A DNA stretch of 64,000 nt from Sphingobium sp. (GCA_035196065.1 CP136575.1:2272769-2336768); one strand, 5' to 3'; positions 26,292-35,251 are shown, counted from the stretch's first letter. Numbers and translations are program-made. Notes: a model not told the origin generated them from the letters alone.

Positions 26292-26519
26292 ATGTTCGAA
26301 GTTACTGCCGTAAATCCTCCTTCTATGCGGGTGATCCGGCCTTCTGAAGCTCGCGATCGTGTGGGCGTTAGTCGCGCTAAGTTTGCGGACATGGTCGCCA
26401 AGGGGCAATTTCCTAAACCGTTTACTATCATCCCCGGCGGCCGTGCTGTTGGTTGGCTCGAGCGTGATGTCGACGCGTGGATCATGGATCGTTGCGCTTC
26501 AACGCAGGAGGCGGTGTAA
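26292..26519 (+). CDS. AlpA family phage-type regulator/excisionase-like
   Basis: A 75-residue MerR-like winged helix protein: RPSEARDRVGVSRAKF (helix-turn-helix), then G-Q-F-P-K-P and G-x-R-A-V-G-W-L-E-R-D-V-D-A-W, the AlpA hallmark. AAAGGATCTGAAG precedes ATG. In P4-like elements such proteins activate the integrase gene or help excision. TAATG couples it to the primase. The gap before it (26193-26291) contains a run of nine G and no gene. Confidence 0.88.
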   Translation: MFEVTAVNPPSMRVIRPSEARDRVGVSRAKFADMVAKGQFPKPFTIIPGGRAVGWLERDVDAWIMDRCASTQEAV

Positions 26520-27235
26520 TGATCTGGCCGATTTCAGAGACGCAGCAGCGTAACGGCATGATTGAAGGCTGGGGTGTCTTGGCGGTTGGTCAGGATAATC
26601 CCATCCATCTTCGTGCAATTTGGGGTAAGGGTGTTCCTGATCCTCAGCCCATTAAGAACATCACGTTTACAGCGACGAGATATCCAAGCTTGGTAGACCG
26701 TCAGCGCGCTTTTGAAGATAGGGCGCTTTTGCTCAATCAGCAGGGCTATAACGTCTACACCTGCTTCAACCTCATCAGCCCCGAATTCCGGGGGGATGAG
26801 CAAAACGGCCTGTCTGTAAAGGACGCTGACATCATTGGCCGCCGTTATCTTCTGGTGGATTTCGATCGCGCAATGACTAGCCAGCCTGCTACCGACGATG
26901 AGATCGATGAGATATTCAAAGTGGCGTACGAGCTAGAGAAAGATGCGTTTTTTAGCAAAGGCCTTAACCCCCTAACGGTGAACTCGGGCAACGGCGTGCA
27001 TATTTACCTTCCTGTCGACTTGCCGAACGACGATGCGAGCAAATTGCTTTGTCAAAAGATGCTGCAAGCAATGGCCCGCAAGTATGACACTGATAATGTG
27101 AAGGTCGACACGGGGGTGTTCAACGCGTCCCGCATCACGAAGATGCCCGGTACTATCGCGCGTAAGGGTATCGAGGCGCCCGACGATACTGGCATCCATG
27201 AGCGCTACTATCGTATGGCATCGGTGTTGTCATGA
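26519..27235 (+). CDS. archaeo-eukaryotic-type primase/primase-polymerase of the element
   Basis: A 238-residue protein with the three AEP motifs: LLVDFD near residue 113 (metal-binding h-x-D-x-D type), S-G-N-G-V-H-I-Y near 160, and VDTGVFNASRITKMPGT near 207. AEP primases synthesise primers, sometimes with polymerase activity. It is coupled at the front (TAATG with the AlpA gene) and at the back (ATGA with the helicase), which makes a replication module. No zinc-binding domain is seen. Confidence 0.78.
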   Translation: MIWPISETQQRNGMIEGWGVLAVGQDNPIHLRAIWGKGVPDPQPIKNITFTATRYPSLVDRQRAFEDRALLLNQQGYNVYTCFNLISPEFRGDEQNGLSVKDADIIGRRYLLVDFDRAMTSQPATDDEIDEIFKVAYELEKDAFFSKGLNPLTVNSGNGVHIYLPVDLPNDDASKLLCQKMLQAMARKYDTDNVKVDTGVFNASRITKMPGTIARKGIEAPDDTGIHERYYRMASVLS

Positions 27236-28755
27236 AGCCGTTGTCCCCTGAGGAATTCCAGCAAATGCTGGATGGCTATCAGTCGCAGGGATTAGGGAAC
27301 GGGGGCGCAGTTACTGCGCCCCCTAGTACTTTGCCCGCTGCAAAACCGCTTTCGGCACTTGGTCGCATGTTTGCAAACTCGAGCAAGACGGATGTTGCTA
27401 TTCTTGAAGACGCACTTTCCTTCGTTTCTTCCGATGTTGAGCGTGGGAATGGCTACATTTTCGGGCCAGATGGTCAGCCTGTCGTTGGCTACTGGTTCGG
27501 TGTTATGCTCGCGGCTCGTCGTGAATACGGAGATGCAGCAAAAGAAGTGATGCGCAGCTGGTCGCAAACAAGCCCTCGCTATACCGATGATGGCTTTGAA
27601 CACGCTTGGAAACAGTTCGATCCGAACCACAAAAAGCCAATTACTATCGGCTCATTGTTCATGCTCGCTAAGTCCAAGGGTTGGCTGGGGAAGGCGCCTG
27701 CGCCCTCCGTACCTTCTGTGCTGCCCCCGAGTGGCTCCCGCTTCCGTCTTCTCGACCGTGCAGCAATCATGGCCATCCAGCCGATCCAGTGGCGCGTAAA
27801 GGGGTTGCTGCCAACTACGGGCATCGCCGCAATCTTTGGTCCGAGCGGTTCAGGTAAGTCGTTTCTGGCCAAGGACCTCGGGGCATGCATTGCATTGGGC
27901 CAAGACTGGTTTGGGCATCGGACAACGCCGTGTGACGTCACTTACGTTATGCTTGAAGGTGAGGGAGGGTTGCGTAACCGTGTAGAGGCTTGGGAGGCGC
28001 ACAATGGCAAGCGCCTGCCTTTCGGCTTCAAAGCCATGCCTCAGCCTTTCCAACTGGCCGAGCCGGAACAGGTCGATGAGCTTGCCGCGCTCCTTCCTCC
28101 ATGGGGCGTTGTGATCATCGACACTTTTAACCGAGCAGCACCGGGGTTGGACGAAAACTCTAGCCAAGACATGGGCCGCATTCTTGCGGGCATGAAGCGT
28201 CTACAGGAAATCACAGGAGGGCTGGTATTGGTTGTTCACCATACCGGTAAAGATGCATCTAAGGGAATGCGCGGCCATAGCTCTCTGCTTGCTGCACTAG
28301 ACGGCTCCATCCAGGTGGAACGCAATGCTACCAGCCGCTTCTGGTCTGCTGCGAAGGTTAAGGATGGTGAAGATGGCAAGCAGGTTGCCTTCCATTTGCA
28401 CCGTGTGGTGCTGGGTACCGACGCAGACGGTGATGAAATCAGCAGTTGTGCTGTGGGTCCTGATACCGGTGCGATCTTCCGTAAGCCTGAACCTAAAGGT
28501 CAAAGTCAGAGGCTTGCTCTCTCAACTATACGGCGTTCGCTGAGCACCTCATCCGATACCGGACAGGCTGGGTGCGATACACAGACACACTGCATCAAAG
28601 TCGAGGATGCCATCGCTGGCGTCGCATTCACGCTGACAACTAAAGCGTCCAACAAACGGACTAATGAAGCTCGGCGGCTTGTCACCGCCTTAACCTCAGG
28701 GGGCTACTTGCAATCTGGCATTGACGGCAGTGGAGAGGCTTGGCTGTGGCAGTGA
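27232..28755 (+). CDS. primase C-terminal domain plus RepA-type AAA ATPase (replicative helicase)
   Basis: A 507-residue protein. Residues about 55-150 fit a PriCT-2-like domain (ALSFVSSDVERGNGY…VVGYWFGVMLAA…F-E-H-A-W-K-Q-F). From about 180 it is a RecA/AAA_25-type ATPase: Walker A GPSGSGKS near 207, Walker B VVIIDTF near 295, then HHTGKDASKGMRGHSSL near 340, a RepA-like sensor. The C-terminus has a small winged-helix-like part. It most likely loads or acts with the primase at the element origin. Not related to the host replicative helicase by size or motifs. Confidence 0.82.
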   Translation: MKPLSPEEFQQMLDGYQSQGLGNGGAVTAPPSTLPAAKPLSALGRMFANSSKTDVAILEDALSFVSSDVERGNGYIFGPDGQPVVGYWFGVMLAARREYGDAAKEVMRSWSQTSPRYTDDGFEHAWKQFDPNHKKPITIGSLFMLAKSKGWLGKAPAPSVPSVLPPSGSRFRLLDRAAIMAIQPIQWRVKGLLPTTGIAAIFGPSGSGKSFLAKDLGACIALGQDWFGHRTTPCDVTYVMLEGEGGLRNRVEAWEAHNGKRLPFGFKAMPQPFQLAEPEQVDELAALLPPWGVVIIDTFNRAAPGLDENSSQDMGRILAGMKRLQEITGGLVLVVHHTGKDASKGMRGHSSLLAALDGSIQVERNATSRFWSAAKVKDGEDGKQVAFHLHRVVLGTDADGDEISSCAVGPDTGAIFRKPEPKGQSQRLALSTIRRSLSTSSDTGQAGCDTQTHCIKVEDAIAGVAFTLTTKASNKRTNEARRLVTALTSGGYLQSGIDGSGEAWLWQ

Positions 28756-28761
28756 ACGAGT

Positions 28762-28868
28762 GTCCAGAAAAAGGTGTCCAAAGTCCAACCCCTATAGGGG
28801 GTTTGGACTTCTTGGACTTGGACCGCTTGAAAAAATATCCAGAAACTAAGGTTTTGGACTTTTTGGAC
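28762..28868. repeat. TGGAC/GTCCA repeat cluster, candidate replication origin
   Basis: Eight copies of TGGAC or its complement occur within 107 bp directly after the helicase gene: GTCCA at 28762, 28776, 28783; TGGAC at 28804, 28813, 28819, 28855, 28864. An interrupted inverted repeat spans 28781-28810 around a TATA centre. The left copies are in one orientation and the right ones in the other. The rest of the gap 28869-28968 shows nothing further. Confidence 0.6.
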
Positions 28869-28968
28869 ACCCCCCGACTCTGTTCGTGCTTTGATGAGGT
28901 CAGCGAACAATTCAACTAGTCCCCGTCCAGGACGCACCTCGGCAGATGTAATGTAAGAAATCAGACCG

Positions 28969-29289
28969 ATGCCCCTTCCAAACATCCTCTCCGGCAAAAC
29001 AAAACGCTGTAAAGCCAAGTGCAAGGCACGGGGCGACCAATGCCGCAACCCAGCCGCTTATGGAATGATGGTCTGCCGCTATCACGGTGCTCGTAAGCCG
29101 GAAACTATCACGCGAGGCAGCGAGCACTGGAATTTCCAAAACGCAGGCCAAACGAAGCCTGAACGTCAGGAGCGCCATGAGATGGCGGTTTTTTTCCACG
29201 AGACTGAAGAGCTGATGTTCGCACTCAGAATGGTGGCACCGGGATCGACCCGGACAATGGGAAGGAAGCCAGTAAAACGCAACGCATGA
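28969..29289 (+). CDS. small Cys/His zinc-motif protein (HGGxSTx-like), phage-related
   Basis: A 106-residue basic protein. Residues 14-39 show C-x3-C-x6-C-x10-C-x2-H, ending CRYHGARKPETITRG, which resembles the C-x-x-H-G-G-x-S-T type proteins near phage terminases and packaging genes. The C-terminal half (EHWNFQNAGQTKPERQERHE) is polar. No terminase is present here. Role unknown; DNA binding or packaging of satellite DNA are possible. Confidence 0.6.
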   Translation: MPLPNILSGKTKRCKAKCKARGDQCRNPAAYGMMVCRYHGARKPETITRGSEHWNFQNAGQTKPERQERHEMAVFFHETEELMFALRMVAPGSTRTMGRKPVKRNA

Positions 29290-29422
29290 CGAAGACCGGC
29301 TATAAGTCGCTCCAGAGGGTTCAGATCCGTATGTCTTCGACTGAAGATAGGCATTGATCCATCAGTCTTACCAGCTAAAATCAAACTTCGAATAATGAGA
29401 ACGAAATTGGGGGTATTGTTAA

Positions 29423-29758
29423 ATGGCAGAAGACATAGACGTTGCGATCGTTCTGACATTATTGCCATTACTTTTGGGATTTTTAGCTTACCACTATCAG
29501 ATGCGGTCAGATGACGGCAGATGGCGCAAAAGAAAATATTTCGCTTTAGGCTCCGCAATAGGTTTGGTTTGGGGGCTGTCTAGCTTACTGAAAGAGTACG
29601 TCGAACTTTGGTATCGCTTTGATGAACTGTCAGTTTCGGCTGCTAGTGAAGCGTTCTTATTCATCACACTTTTTGTCGTCCTTTTTGCCGCAATATTCGG
29701 AGGAATTGGCTATGCCATTGGCATCGTCATGGACCGAACCAAAGGACCAAAAGTCTGA
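29423..29758 (+). CDS. hypothetical membrane protein
   Basis: A 111-residue protein with three predicted membrane helices: about residues 8-24, 40-56 and 76-102 (the last FLFITLFVVLFAAIFGG…GYAIG). A charged loop, YHYQMRSDDGRWRKRKY, separates the first two. Base composition is visibly richer in A+T than the chromosome around. I do not recognise a family. Preceded by a 133-bp gap without gene. Confidence 0.55.
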   Translation: MAEDIDVAIVLTLLPLLLGFLAYHYQMRSDDGRWRKRKYFALGSAIGLVWGLSSLLKEYVELWYRFDELSVSAASEAFLFITLFVVLFAAIFGGIGYAIGIVMDRTKGPKV

Positions 29759-29852
29759 TTAGAGAACACGCCTTGTCAAAGGCGCTTGACCTCGCAAACG
29801 AGGACATCCTAGATTAGATACAGGTCTAGGCCCGTTAGACAGGATTACAGTG

Positions 29853-30179
29853 ATGTCGGTTATTATAAGCTGGGTTTTCGCCCTTTTTTCGGGACGCTTC
29901 ATTTTTAGACGGCTATATCGCAAAGATAAAGGCCATTCGGTTGTAAGATACTATACAGTCGGCGCATTTTGCATTTCTTATGTTCTTACGTTTGCTATGT
30001 ATGTCTTTCCAGCGCTAGTATTCGGGATATCCATCCCGACGCGCAGTGATGCAAGCTACGAAGCGAGCGTAATGGCTAGCCTATCTATTTTTGTTTTCAT
30101 GGCGTTAATTTTTACGCTTTTCGGCTTCGGTTTCGGAAAATTGAAGGAAAAGTTTGGAGAAGATAGGCGGAGGGATTGA
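29853..30179 (+). CDS. hypothetical membrane protein
   Basis: A 108-residue protein, start ATG at 29853 after AGGATTACAG. It has three predicted membrane helices (about residues 2-16 weak, 33-55, 72-96), a basic loop FRRLYRKDKGHS and a charged C-terminus KLKEKFGEDRRRD. A+T-rich, like its left neighbour, and of similar size and layout, but without clear sequence similarity. Function unknown. Confidence 0.55.
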   Translation: MSVIISWVFALFSGRFIFRRLYRKDKGHSVVRYYTVGAFCISYVLTFAMYVFPALVFGISIPTRSDASYEASVMASLSIFVFMALIFTLFGFGFGKLKEKFGEDRRRD

Positions 30180-30213
30180 CGCTTACTCGCGAAGCAAGGC
30201 TGAGATTACAACA

Positions 30214-30939
30214 CTATCTTGCAGTGTATTCAGTCAAAACAGCGCCTATTTTATTAGAGACCCATACAAAAACAGTCTTTCCCGCCGCTCCTAGATGACA
30301 GTTATCAAAGTAGGCGCTTCCCTTAGTTAGCTGGACATCAAAAAGATGCGTCTCGGCGCCATGGGCCTTTGCGATTTCAACGAAACCTGCAGCAGGATAA
30401 ACCGTTCCTGAAGTACCAATAGCCGCGAACAGATCGCATTTCTCCAACGCCTCTTCAATCTGGCGCATATGTCGTGGGGCCTCTCCGAAAAGCACAATAT
30501 CGGGACGAAGCGCGTCGCGTTCGCATACTGGGCACGCTCGATTGCCTTCCAGCCTACCGTACCTTGGACCTTGCCAACCGCACTCCATGCAGAAAGTGGA
30601 ATTGAGTTGGCCGTGCATGTGGATTACACACTCCGACCCAGCACGTTCGTGCAGGTCGTCCACGTTTTGCGTCACCAACAAGAATTGACCCTTGCCAGCT
30701 TTCTGCCAATGCCGTTCAAGCTTCGACAAGGCATTGTGTGCTGGGTTTGGCTCGGCTCGCGCGTTATCTGCTTTTCGTTCGTCGTAGAAAGCGCAGACTG
30801 CATCTGGATTGCGTTCGAGAGCATCCGGGGTGCACACATCTTCAATACGGTGACCATTCCAAAGACCGTTATTACCTGTAAATGTTGCAAGCCCGCTTTC
30901 GGCAGATATGCCTGCGCCCGACAGTATGACTATATTCAT
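30214..30939 (-). CDS. Sir2 family NAD-dependent protein deacylase
   Basis: A 241-residue sirtuin of CobB type. Motifs: GAGISAESG near residue 8, T-Q-N-V-D-D-L-H near 90, catalytic His in IHMHGQL near 108, zinc Cys pairs CMEC and CPVC near 117-138, FGE and IGTSGTVYP near 151-175. The substrate loop has Y-x-x-R (FYDERK), which in family members accompanies removal of succinyl/malonyl groups. Start ATG at 30939 begins the canonical MNIVILSGAG. It is the only gene of the element on the minus strand and so has its own expression. Confidence 0.85.
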   Translation of the reverse strand: MNIVILSGAGISAESGLATFTGNNGLWNGHRIEDVCTPDALERNPDAVCAFYDERKADNARAEPNPAHNALSKLERHWQKAGKGQFLLVTQNVDDLHERAGSECVIHMHGQLNSTFCMECGWQGPRYGRLEGNRACPVCERDALRPDIVLFGEAPRHMRQIEEALEKCDLFAAIGTSGTVYPAAGFVEIAKAHGAETHLFDVQLTKGSAYFDNCHLGAAGKTVFVWVSNKIGAVLTEYTAR

Positions 30940-31055
30940 CCGGCTTTGATGGCTGACACCCCCTCTTTGCGCAACAAACTTGTCCAAACACGTGAGTATC
31001 TACATATTGCAATCACCAGAAGGCGATTGGAGTGGCTGAACGTGGGGAAAGTCAA

Positions 31056-31346
31056 ATGATGTCAAAAAAATTCGTCACGGTTTCCGTTTTCTGCATTGTT
31101 GCCTCTGCTTGTTCAGGTGGAACGAAAGAGGAATGCGCCCGATGGATTCTCGAAAAATCCGATATACTTAATACACCAGAATTATACGATCACTGGCTGA
31201 AAGCTTGCCAGGACGCTGGTGGCGCAAAAAATATCGAAAGTGCTATTCTCTCGATGCCCAAAGAGAAGCCCAAAGAAGATGTCTGCGTCGTCTTCGATTC
31301 AGGACAACCCGAAGTGGTTGAGTGCGAAGGTCAGAACAAAAAGTAG
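31056..31346 (+). CDS. small lipoprotein
   Basis: A 96-residue protein; GGGGAAAG precedes tandem ATGs at 31056 and 31059. The N-terminus KKFVTVSVFCIVASACSGG is a lipoprotein signal with lipobox VASAC, so the mature protein starts at Cys about residue 18. The mature part has C-A-R-W-I-L, C-Q-D-A-G-G and VCVVF…VVECEG, suggesting disulfides in the periplasm. No family is recognised. Diverges from the sirtuin gene. Confidence 0.65.
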   Translation: MMSKKFVTVSVFCIVASACSGGTKEECARWILEKSDILNTPELYDHWLKACQDAGGAKNIESAILSMPKEKPKEDVCVVFDSGQPEVVECEGQNKK

Positions 31347-31673
31347 TTTGCATTGTGGTATACTTTTAGGATGCACGAGCATTGCAAACGTCTGAACCAA
31401 AGCAACGGTACCAAGCGCGGCTAACTCCGAAGCCAATTCCAGCGGTTGTGGTACTTAATCGGCAGCGCACAATAACATGCACCAAGGAACTGTGGGTCCC
31501 ATACACAAGAAACGGGGGTGCCACCCCGGTGGGGTCTGGCTGGTCAGGTTTTTACGTGGGGGTGGGGGCGCCGTTTAGTGCGAAGCGCGCGCCGCCTAGC
31601 CGTCGCACAAAGGTGGGTAGAAAGGTGGGTAAGATTCCCTAGCGATCCATATGATATTGAAATTATTGGGTAT
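31347..31673. other. non-coding right end of the mobile element
   Basis: 327 bases without a convincing gene. A G-rich stretch with GGTGGGT repeated (31613-31630) is visible. No start with a ribosome site and conserved protein is found on either strand. Confidence 0.4.
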
Positions 31674-31764
<91 letters not shown>

Positions 31765-31895
31765 GCACATGTCATGGGCTTGGTCTTGGCCATTCTCAGG
31801 CCTGCCCGTGCGACAGAGCGCGGCCATTAGCGAATGATTTGCACTTTGCCAAGCGGTAGCTTGCACAAAAGCGGAAAGGTCACGATATTGGGAGC

Positions 31896-32246
31896 ATGAC
31901 ACCGAGTCCCCCAATGCCCGAGATTGCAGAAGCGCGTTTTTCAATTGGCGAAGTGGTGCGCCATCGCATCTTTGATTTCCGCGGTGTTGTTTTCGATATC
32001 GATCCGGTCTTCGCGAATAGCGAGGAATGGTATCAGGCGATCCCCGAAAGCGTGCGGCCATCCAAGGAACAGCCCTTTTATCATCTGTTCGCGGAAAATG
32101 CCGAGAGCAGCTATATCGCCTATGTCAGCCAGCAAAACCTGCTGCCTGATGCCGAAAACGGACCCGTAAACCATCCATCAATCGAAGGTTATTTCGAATC
32201 CTGGGGCGGAGGGCGGTATCGTCTGCCGGCCATGATGCGGCAATAG
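31896..32246 (+). CDS. hspQ: heat shock protein HspQ (hemimethylated-DNA-binding YccV-like)
   Basis: A 116-residue protein of the YccV/HspQ fold: F-S-I-G-E-V-V-R-H-R near residue 16, RGVVFDIDPVFANSEEWY, PFYHLFAE and YIAYVSQQNLLPD. In enteric bacteria it binds hemimethylated DNA and modulates Lon/DnaA turnover. GGGAG lies before the ATG. It is a stand-alone gene next to tRNA-Ser. Confidence 0.88.
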   Translation: MTPSPPMPEIAEARFSIGEVVRHRIFDFRGVVFDIDPVFANSEEWYQAIPESVRPSKEQPFYHLFAENAESSYIAYVSQQNLLPDAENGPVNHPSIEGYFESWGGGRYRLPAMMRQ

Positions 32247-32249
32247 CCA

Positions 32250-33266
32250 TCACCCCGGCGGCATAGCCCTTATCCATTGTTCTAGAAGGGCAACGCCTTC
32301 GTCATGGACGCTGGCGCGGCCTAGTTCGGGCATGGCAATGCCGGGGTCAGTGCTTTTCATCCGATAGATCAGGATCGACCGTTCGGGATGGCCCGGATCA
32401 ATCGCAAAATCGAAATTGCCCGCACCCCTGCCCGCAGCCACCGGGCGCTTGCCGATGCCTAACGAGGCCGGCGAACCTAGATGGTCGTCATAAAACAGCC
32501 CGGAATTGGAGGCAGAGCCACTGGGTTTGTGGCAATGACCGCAATTGACGCGCAGATAGGCGCGCGCGCGCGCATCCACCGTTCCCGATTTTGGATCATC
32601 CCATTTCGCCTCTAGCGGCCGTGGAGGTAGCGGCGTCAGGGCGCGTAAGGCAAAGGCCGCTTCTGCCTTTTGGCTTTGAAACGATAGGTTCGACCAGACA
32701 GGGCCGACCGGCATCAACTGATCTTTCGAGGAATGGCATTGTTTGCACTGGTTTTTATTGGGCACCGCATAGTTGATCGCCATTGCTGTGCCATCGGGCT
32801 TTTTGAACGCCACCGGCTTGCGCGCACCGCCAAGCTTTAACTCGGCGTCACTGCCATCATCTTTCCAGACATAAGGCAGCGCCACCCAACCATCCGCACG
32901 ATGCAACAGCAAGCGTGTCTCGATAATCTTCAGCCGGCCTGCGGCATCATGATAGCCAAAGCTTTTGATCAGCGCGCTGCCGACCGGAAATTGCAGGCGG
33001 CCATCGCTAGCGATGCTATAGGACGCGCCAGGTGGCAGATAGAGGAAGCGCTGCTTTTCTGCATAGTCGGTGAAAAGCGGCGTGCGCAGCGCATAGGGCA
33101 GCAGTGCTGGCGAGGGCCGGTCTGCGCCGCCGGTGAAAAACCCGAATTGCGACAATAAGGGCGGATATGCAGGCGCGGTGATCGCCGCCGTATCAATCGC
33201 CGCCGGCTTCCCCTTTACCGATACCGACAGCGCAAGGCAGGCAAGCGCAGCGAGCAGCAAACGCAT
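32250..33266 (-). CDS. SO2930-type dihaem cytochrome c
   Basis: A 338-residue exported protein. A signal peptide (LLLAALACLALSVSVKG) precedes a domain with two haem c sites, CKQCHSS near residue 176 and CGHCHKP near 243, and the PLFTDYAEKQRFLYLPPG and MPVGPVWSNL segments shared by the SO2930 family. Coupled to the beta-helix gene by TAATG. The pair is a recurring couple of unknown function, possibly periplasmic electron transfer to a substrate bound by the partner. Confidence 0.82.
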   Translation of the reverse strand: MRLLLAALACLALSVSVKGKPAAIDTAAITAPAYPPLLSQFGFFTGGADRPSPALLPYALRTPLFTDYAEKQRFLYLPPGASYSIASDGRLQFPVGSALIKSFGYHDAAGRLKIIETRLLLHRADGWVALPYVWKDDGSDAELKLGGARKPVAFKKPDGTAMAINYAVPNKNQCKQCHSSKDQLMPVGPVWSNLSFQSQKAEAAFALRALTPLPPRPLEAKWDDPKSGTVDARARAYLRVNCGHCHKPSGSASNSGLFYDDHLGSPASLGIGKRPVAAGRGAGNFDFAIDPGHPERSILIYRMKSTDPGIAMPELGRASVHDEGVALLEQWIRAMPPG

Positions 33267-34468
33267 TAACGAACCGCGGCCTCCATCGATTCCGGCAGGA
33301 CGATCCGGGGCAATTCGGCCGGAAGGTCGCTGCTTGCCGCCAGCATCGCAGGCTGCGCGCTTTCGGGAGAGGCCGCAAGATCAGCAAGGCCCAGCGAGAG
33401 CACAGGAACAGTATCAGCAACCATCGGCTTGGCCGCATCGCCGCCTGCACCATCCCAGAAAATCGGAGGCAGACTTCCGCCGAGTGCGGCTGCTATCTGC
33501 GCGCTGCCCGGAAATTTCGGATCATATCCAGCCTTGTCATGCTGATTGCCCCAAATCGCGACGCCCTTTGCGATCGGATCATAATTGGGGTCCTGTTGCG
33601 GATAGCGATAGCCAACGACCATCACATTGGCGGTACCATTCTGGCCGAGCATATTGTCGAAGACATGCACATTGCGGTTGGCCATCACCATCACGCCGGT
33701 GCCGGTTGGGACATTGGCGACAATATTGCCCTTGGGCGCGAAATTGGGTGTCGAGTTATCAACCACGACATTTTCAAAAATCCGGACATTGCGACCGCCC
33801 ATTTGCGGCAGGTTCGGCAGGTCAAACACCAATATGCCGCCGGTATTGCGGGTTGCCAGATTGTCATAGACGTCAGCGTCATAGCTGTTTTCAATCTCTA
33901 TCCCGGCGACATTTTCCATCGCGACCGAATTGCGGACGATGATGTTGCGCGACTGCCCGACATAGATGCCGGCATCCGACGCGCCACGCACCAGCACGCT
34001 ATCGACCAGCACGTCGCGGCTTTCGACCGGATAAATGCCATAGGCACCGTTGGTTTCCTTGGGCCCGCCGGTCCATTCGACGCGCAGTTGGTAATAGACA
34101 ATCCGATCAGCACCCTTGGATTTGATCCCATCGCCCTTGCTGTTCTCAACGGCGAAATCGCGCAGGATCACATCGTCGGATGTTACCAGCAACCCTTCAC
34201 CGGCACCCAACTGCCCCGTAAAATCAAGGATAGTCTGCCCGCTACCCTGCCCGCGCACGGTAACCTTTGGCACATCGAGCGAAAGCCCGTCGGTTAACTG
34301 ATAGCGACCGCTGCCAAGCTCAACCACATCACCGGGTTCGGCGGTGATCAGCGCTTCCTGCAGCCGCGATTGTGCATCAGGCCCGGGGGCAACGGCAATG
34401 GTTTTGGCCGCAAGCGGCGACGAAATCGTTGCAAGGGCCGCAACGCTGGCCAAGATCCTCATCCTCAT
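33266..34468 (-). CDS. parallel beta-helix exported protein
   Basis: A 400-residue protein after a signal peptide (RILASVAALATISSPLAAK). From residue ~25 it shows right-handed beta-helix coils with repeats ending in N or G (VTVRGQGSG, VILRDFAVENS, VLVDSVLVRGASDAGIYVG, IIVRNSVAMENVAGIEIENSYD). Such folds bind or cleave polysaccharides. Start is chosen at ATG 34468; a longer form from 34510 is possible. Shares operon and TAATG coupling with the dihaem cytochrome. Confidence 0.75.
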   Translation of the reverse strand: MRMRILASVAALATISSPLAAKTIAVAPGPDAQSRLQEALITAEPGDVVELGSGRYQLTDGLSLDVPKVTVRGQGSGQTILDFTGQLGAGEGLLVTSDDVILRDFAVENSKGDGIKSKGADRIVYYQLRVEWTGGPKETNGAYGIYPVESRDVLVDSVLVRGASDAGIYVGQSRNIIVRNSVAMENVAGIEIENSYDADVYDNLATRNTGGILVFDLPNLPQMGGRNVRIFENVVVDNSTPNFAPKGNIVANVPTGTGVMVMANRNVHVFDNMLGQNGTANVMVVGYRYPQQDPNYDPIAKGVAIWGNQHDKAGYDPKFPGSAQIAAALGGSLPPIFWDGAGGDAAKPMVADTVPVLSLGLADLAASPESAQPAMLAASSDLPAELPRIVLPESMEAAVR

Positions 34469-34552
34469 GCGCCAAGGATGCCCGATGAAATCAAGATTGC
34501 CAAGAGCCATGCGGCACTAGAACAAGGATGGTCACGATAGTGTGGCCATTGC

Positions 34553-35251
34553 CTAGGGCGCGTCGCCGAAAATCCAGTCTACGCCGGCATCCGCATGGAT
34601 TTCCGCGCTGTCATAAATGGGTAGGACATTGGCTTTGGTATCAACAATCATACCCAATTCGGTGCAGCCCAGTACTACGGCATCCGCACCATCCTTATCG
34701 ATTTCGGTGATCATCGTTTTCAATGTGCGTTCCGAATTGCGCACGGCCTGCCCGGCCATCAATTCTTCATAGATGATCCGCTCCAGCTCGGCGACGTCAT
34801 TGGCTTCCCATGGCAAAAGCGTGACGCCATGTTTGACGAGGCGTTGGCGATACCAACTTTCGGCCATGACATTGCGCGTACCGATCAACGCCGCGCTTTC
34901 AACCTTGTTGGCCTTCATCTTCACACCAACCGCATCGGCGATATGGAGCACAGGCACGGACACCGAAGCCGCCACCCGGTCATGCACTTTGTGCATGCTG
35001 TTCGCGCCGATCAGGATTGCGGTTGCGCCGCCATCCTGCAATCTTTTGGCCGAAGCGACCAGCACGTCGCCGACCCGATCCCAATCCTGCTCGGTCGTAG
35101 CCCGCGCAATGTCACAGAAATTAAGGTTGTCGAGGATCATGGGCGCGCTGCACATCGCGTTGGCCCGGCGCTGCACCTGTTTGTTGATCCGGCGGTAGTA
35201 AAATTCTGTCGAATACCAGCTCATGCCGCCGATCAGACCGATTTTGCGCAT
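34553..35251 (-). CDS. aspartate/glutamate racemase family protein
   Basis: A 232-residue Asp/Glu racemase-type protein. Begins MRKIGLIGGMSW; the two catalytic regions are in G-A-N-S-M-H (Cys replaced by Ser in the first: IGANSMH) and V-V-L-G-C-T-E-L-G (second Cys present). This asymmetric pair is typical of the EcL-DER/YgeA-type broad amino-acid racemases, where Thr/Ser replaces one Cys. TTGGAAA precedes the ATG at 35251. Interconverts D- and L-amino acids, most likely, in the cytoplasm. Confidence 0.82.
   Translation of the reverse strand: MRKIGLIGGMSWYSTEFYYRRINKQVQRRANAMCSAPMILDNLNFCDIARATTEQDWDRVGDVLVASAKRLQDGGATAILIGANSMHKVHDRVAASVSVPVLHIADAVGVKMKANKVESAALIGTRNVMAESWYRQRLVKHGVTLLPWEANDVAELERIIYEELMAGQAVRNSERTLKTMITEIDKDGADAVVLGCTELGMIVDTKANVLPIYDSAEIHADAGVDWIFGDAP

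Noticed and set aside
31382-31642. Open frame near the right end of the element
   Set aside because: No ribosome site, low-complexity basic protein, no conserved features.
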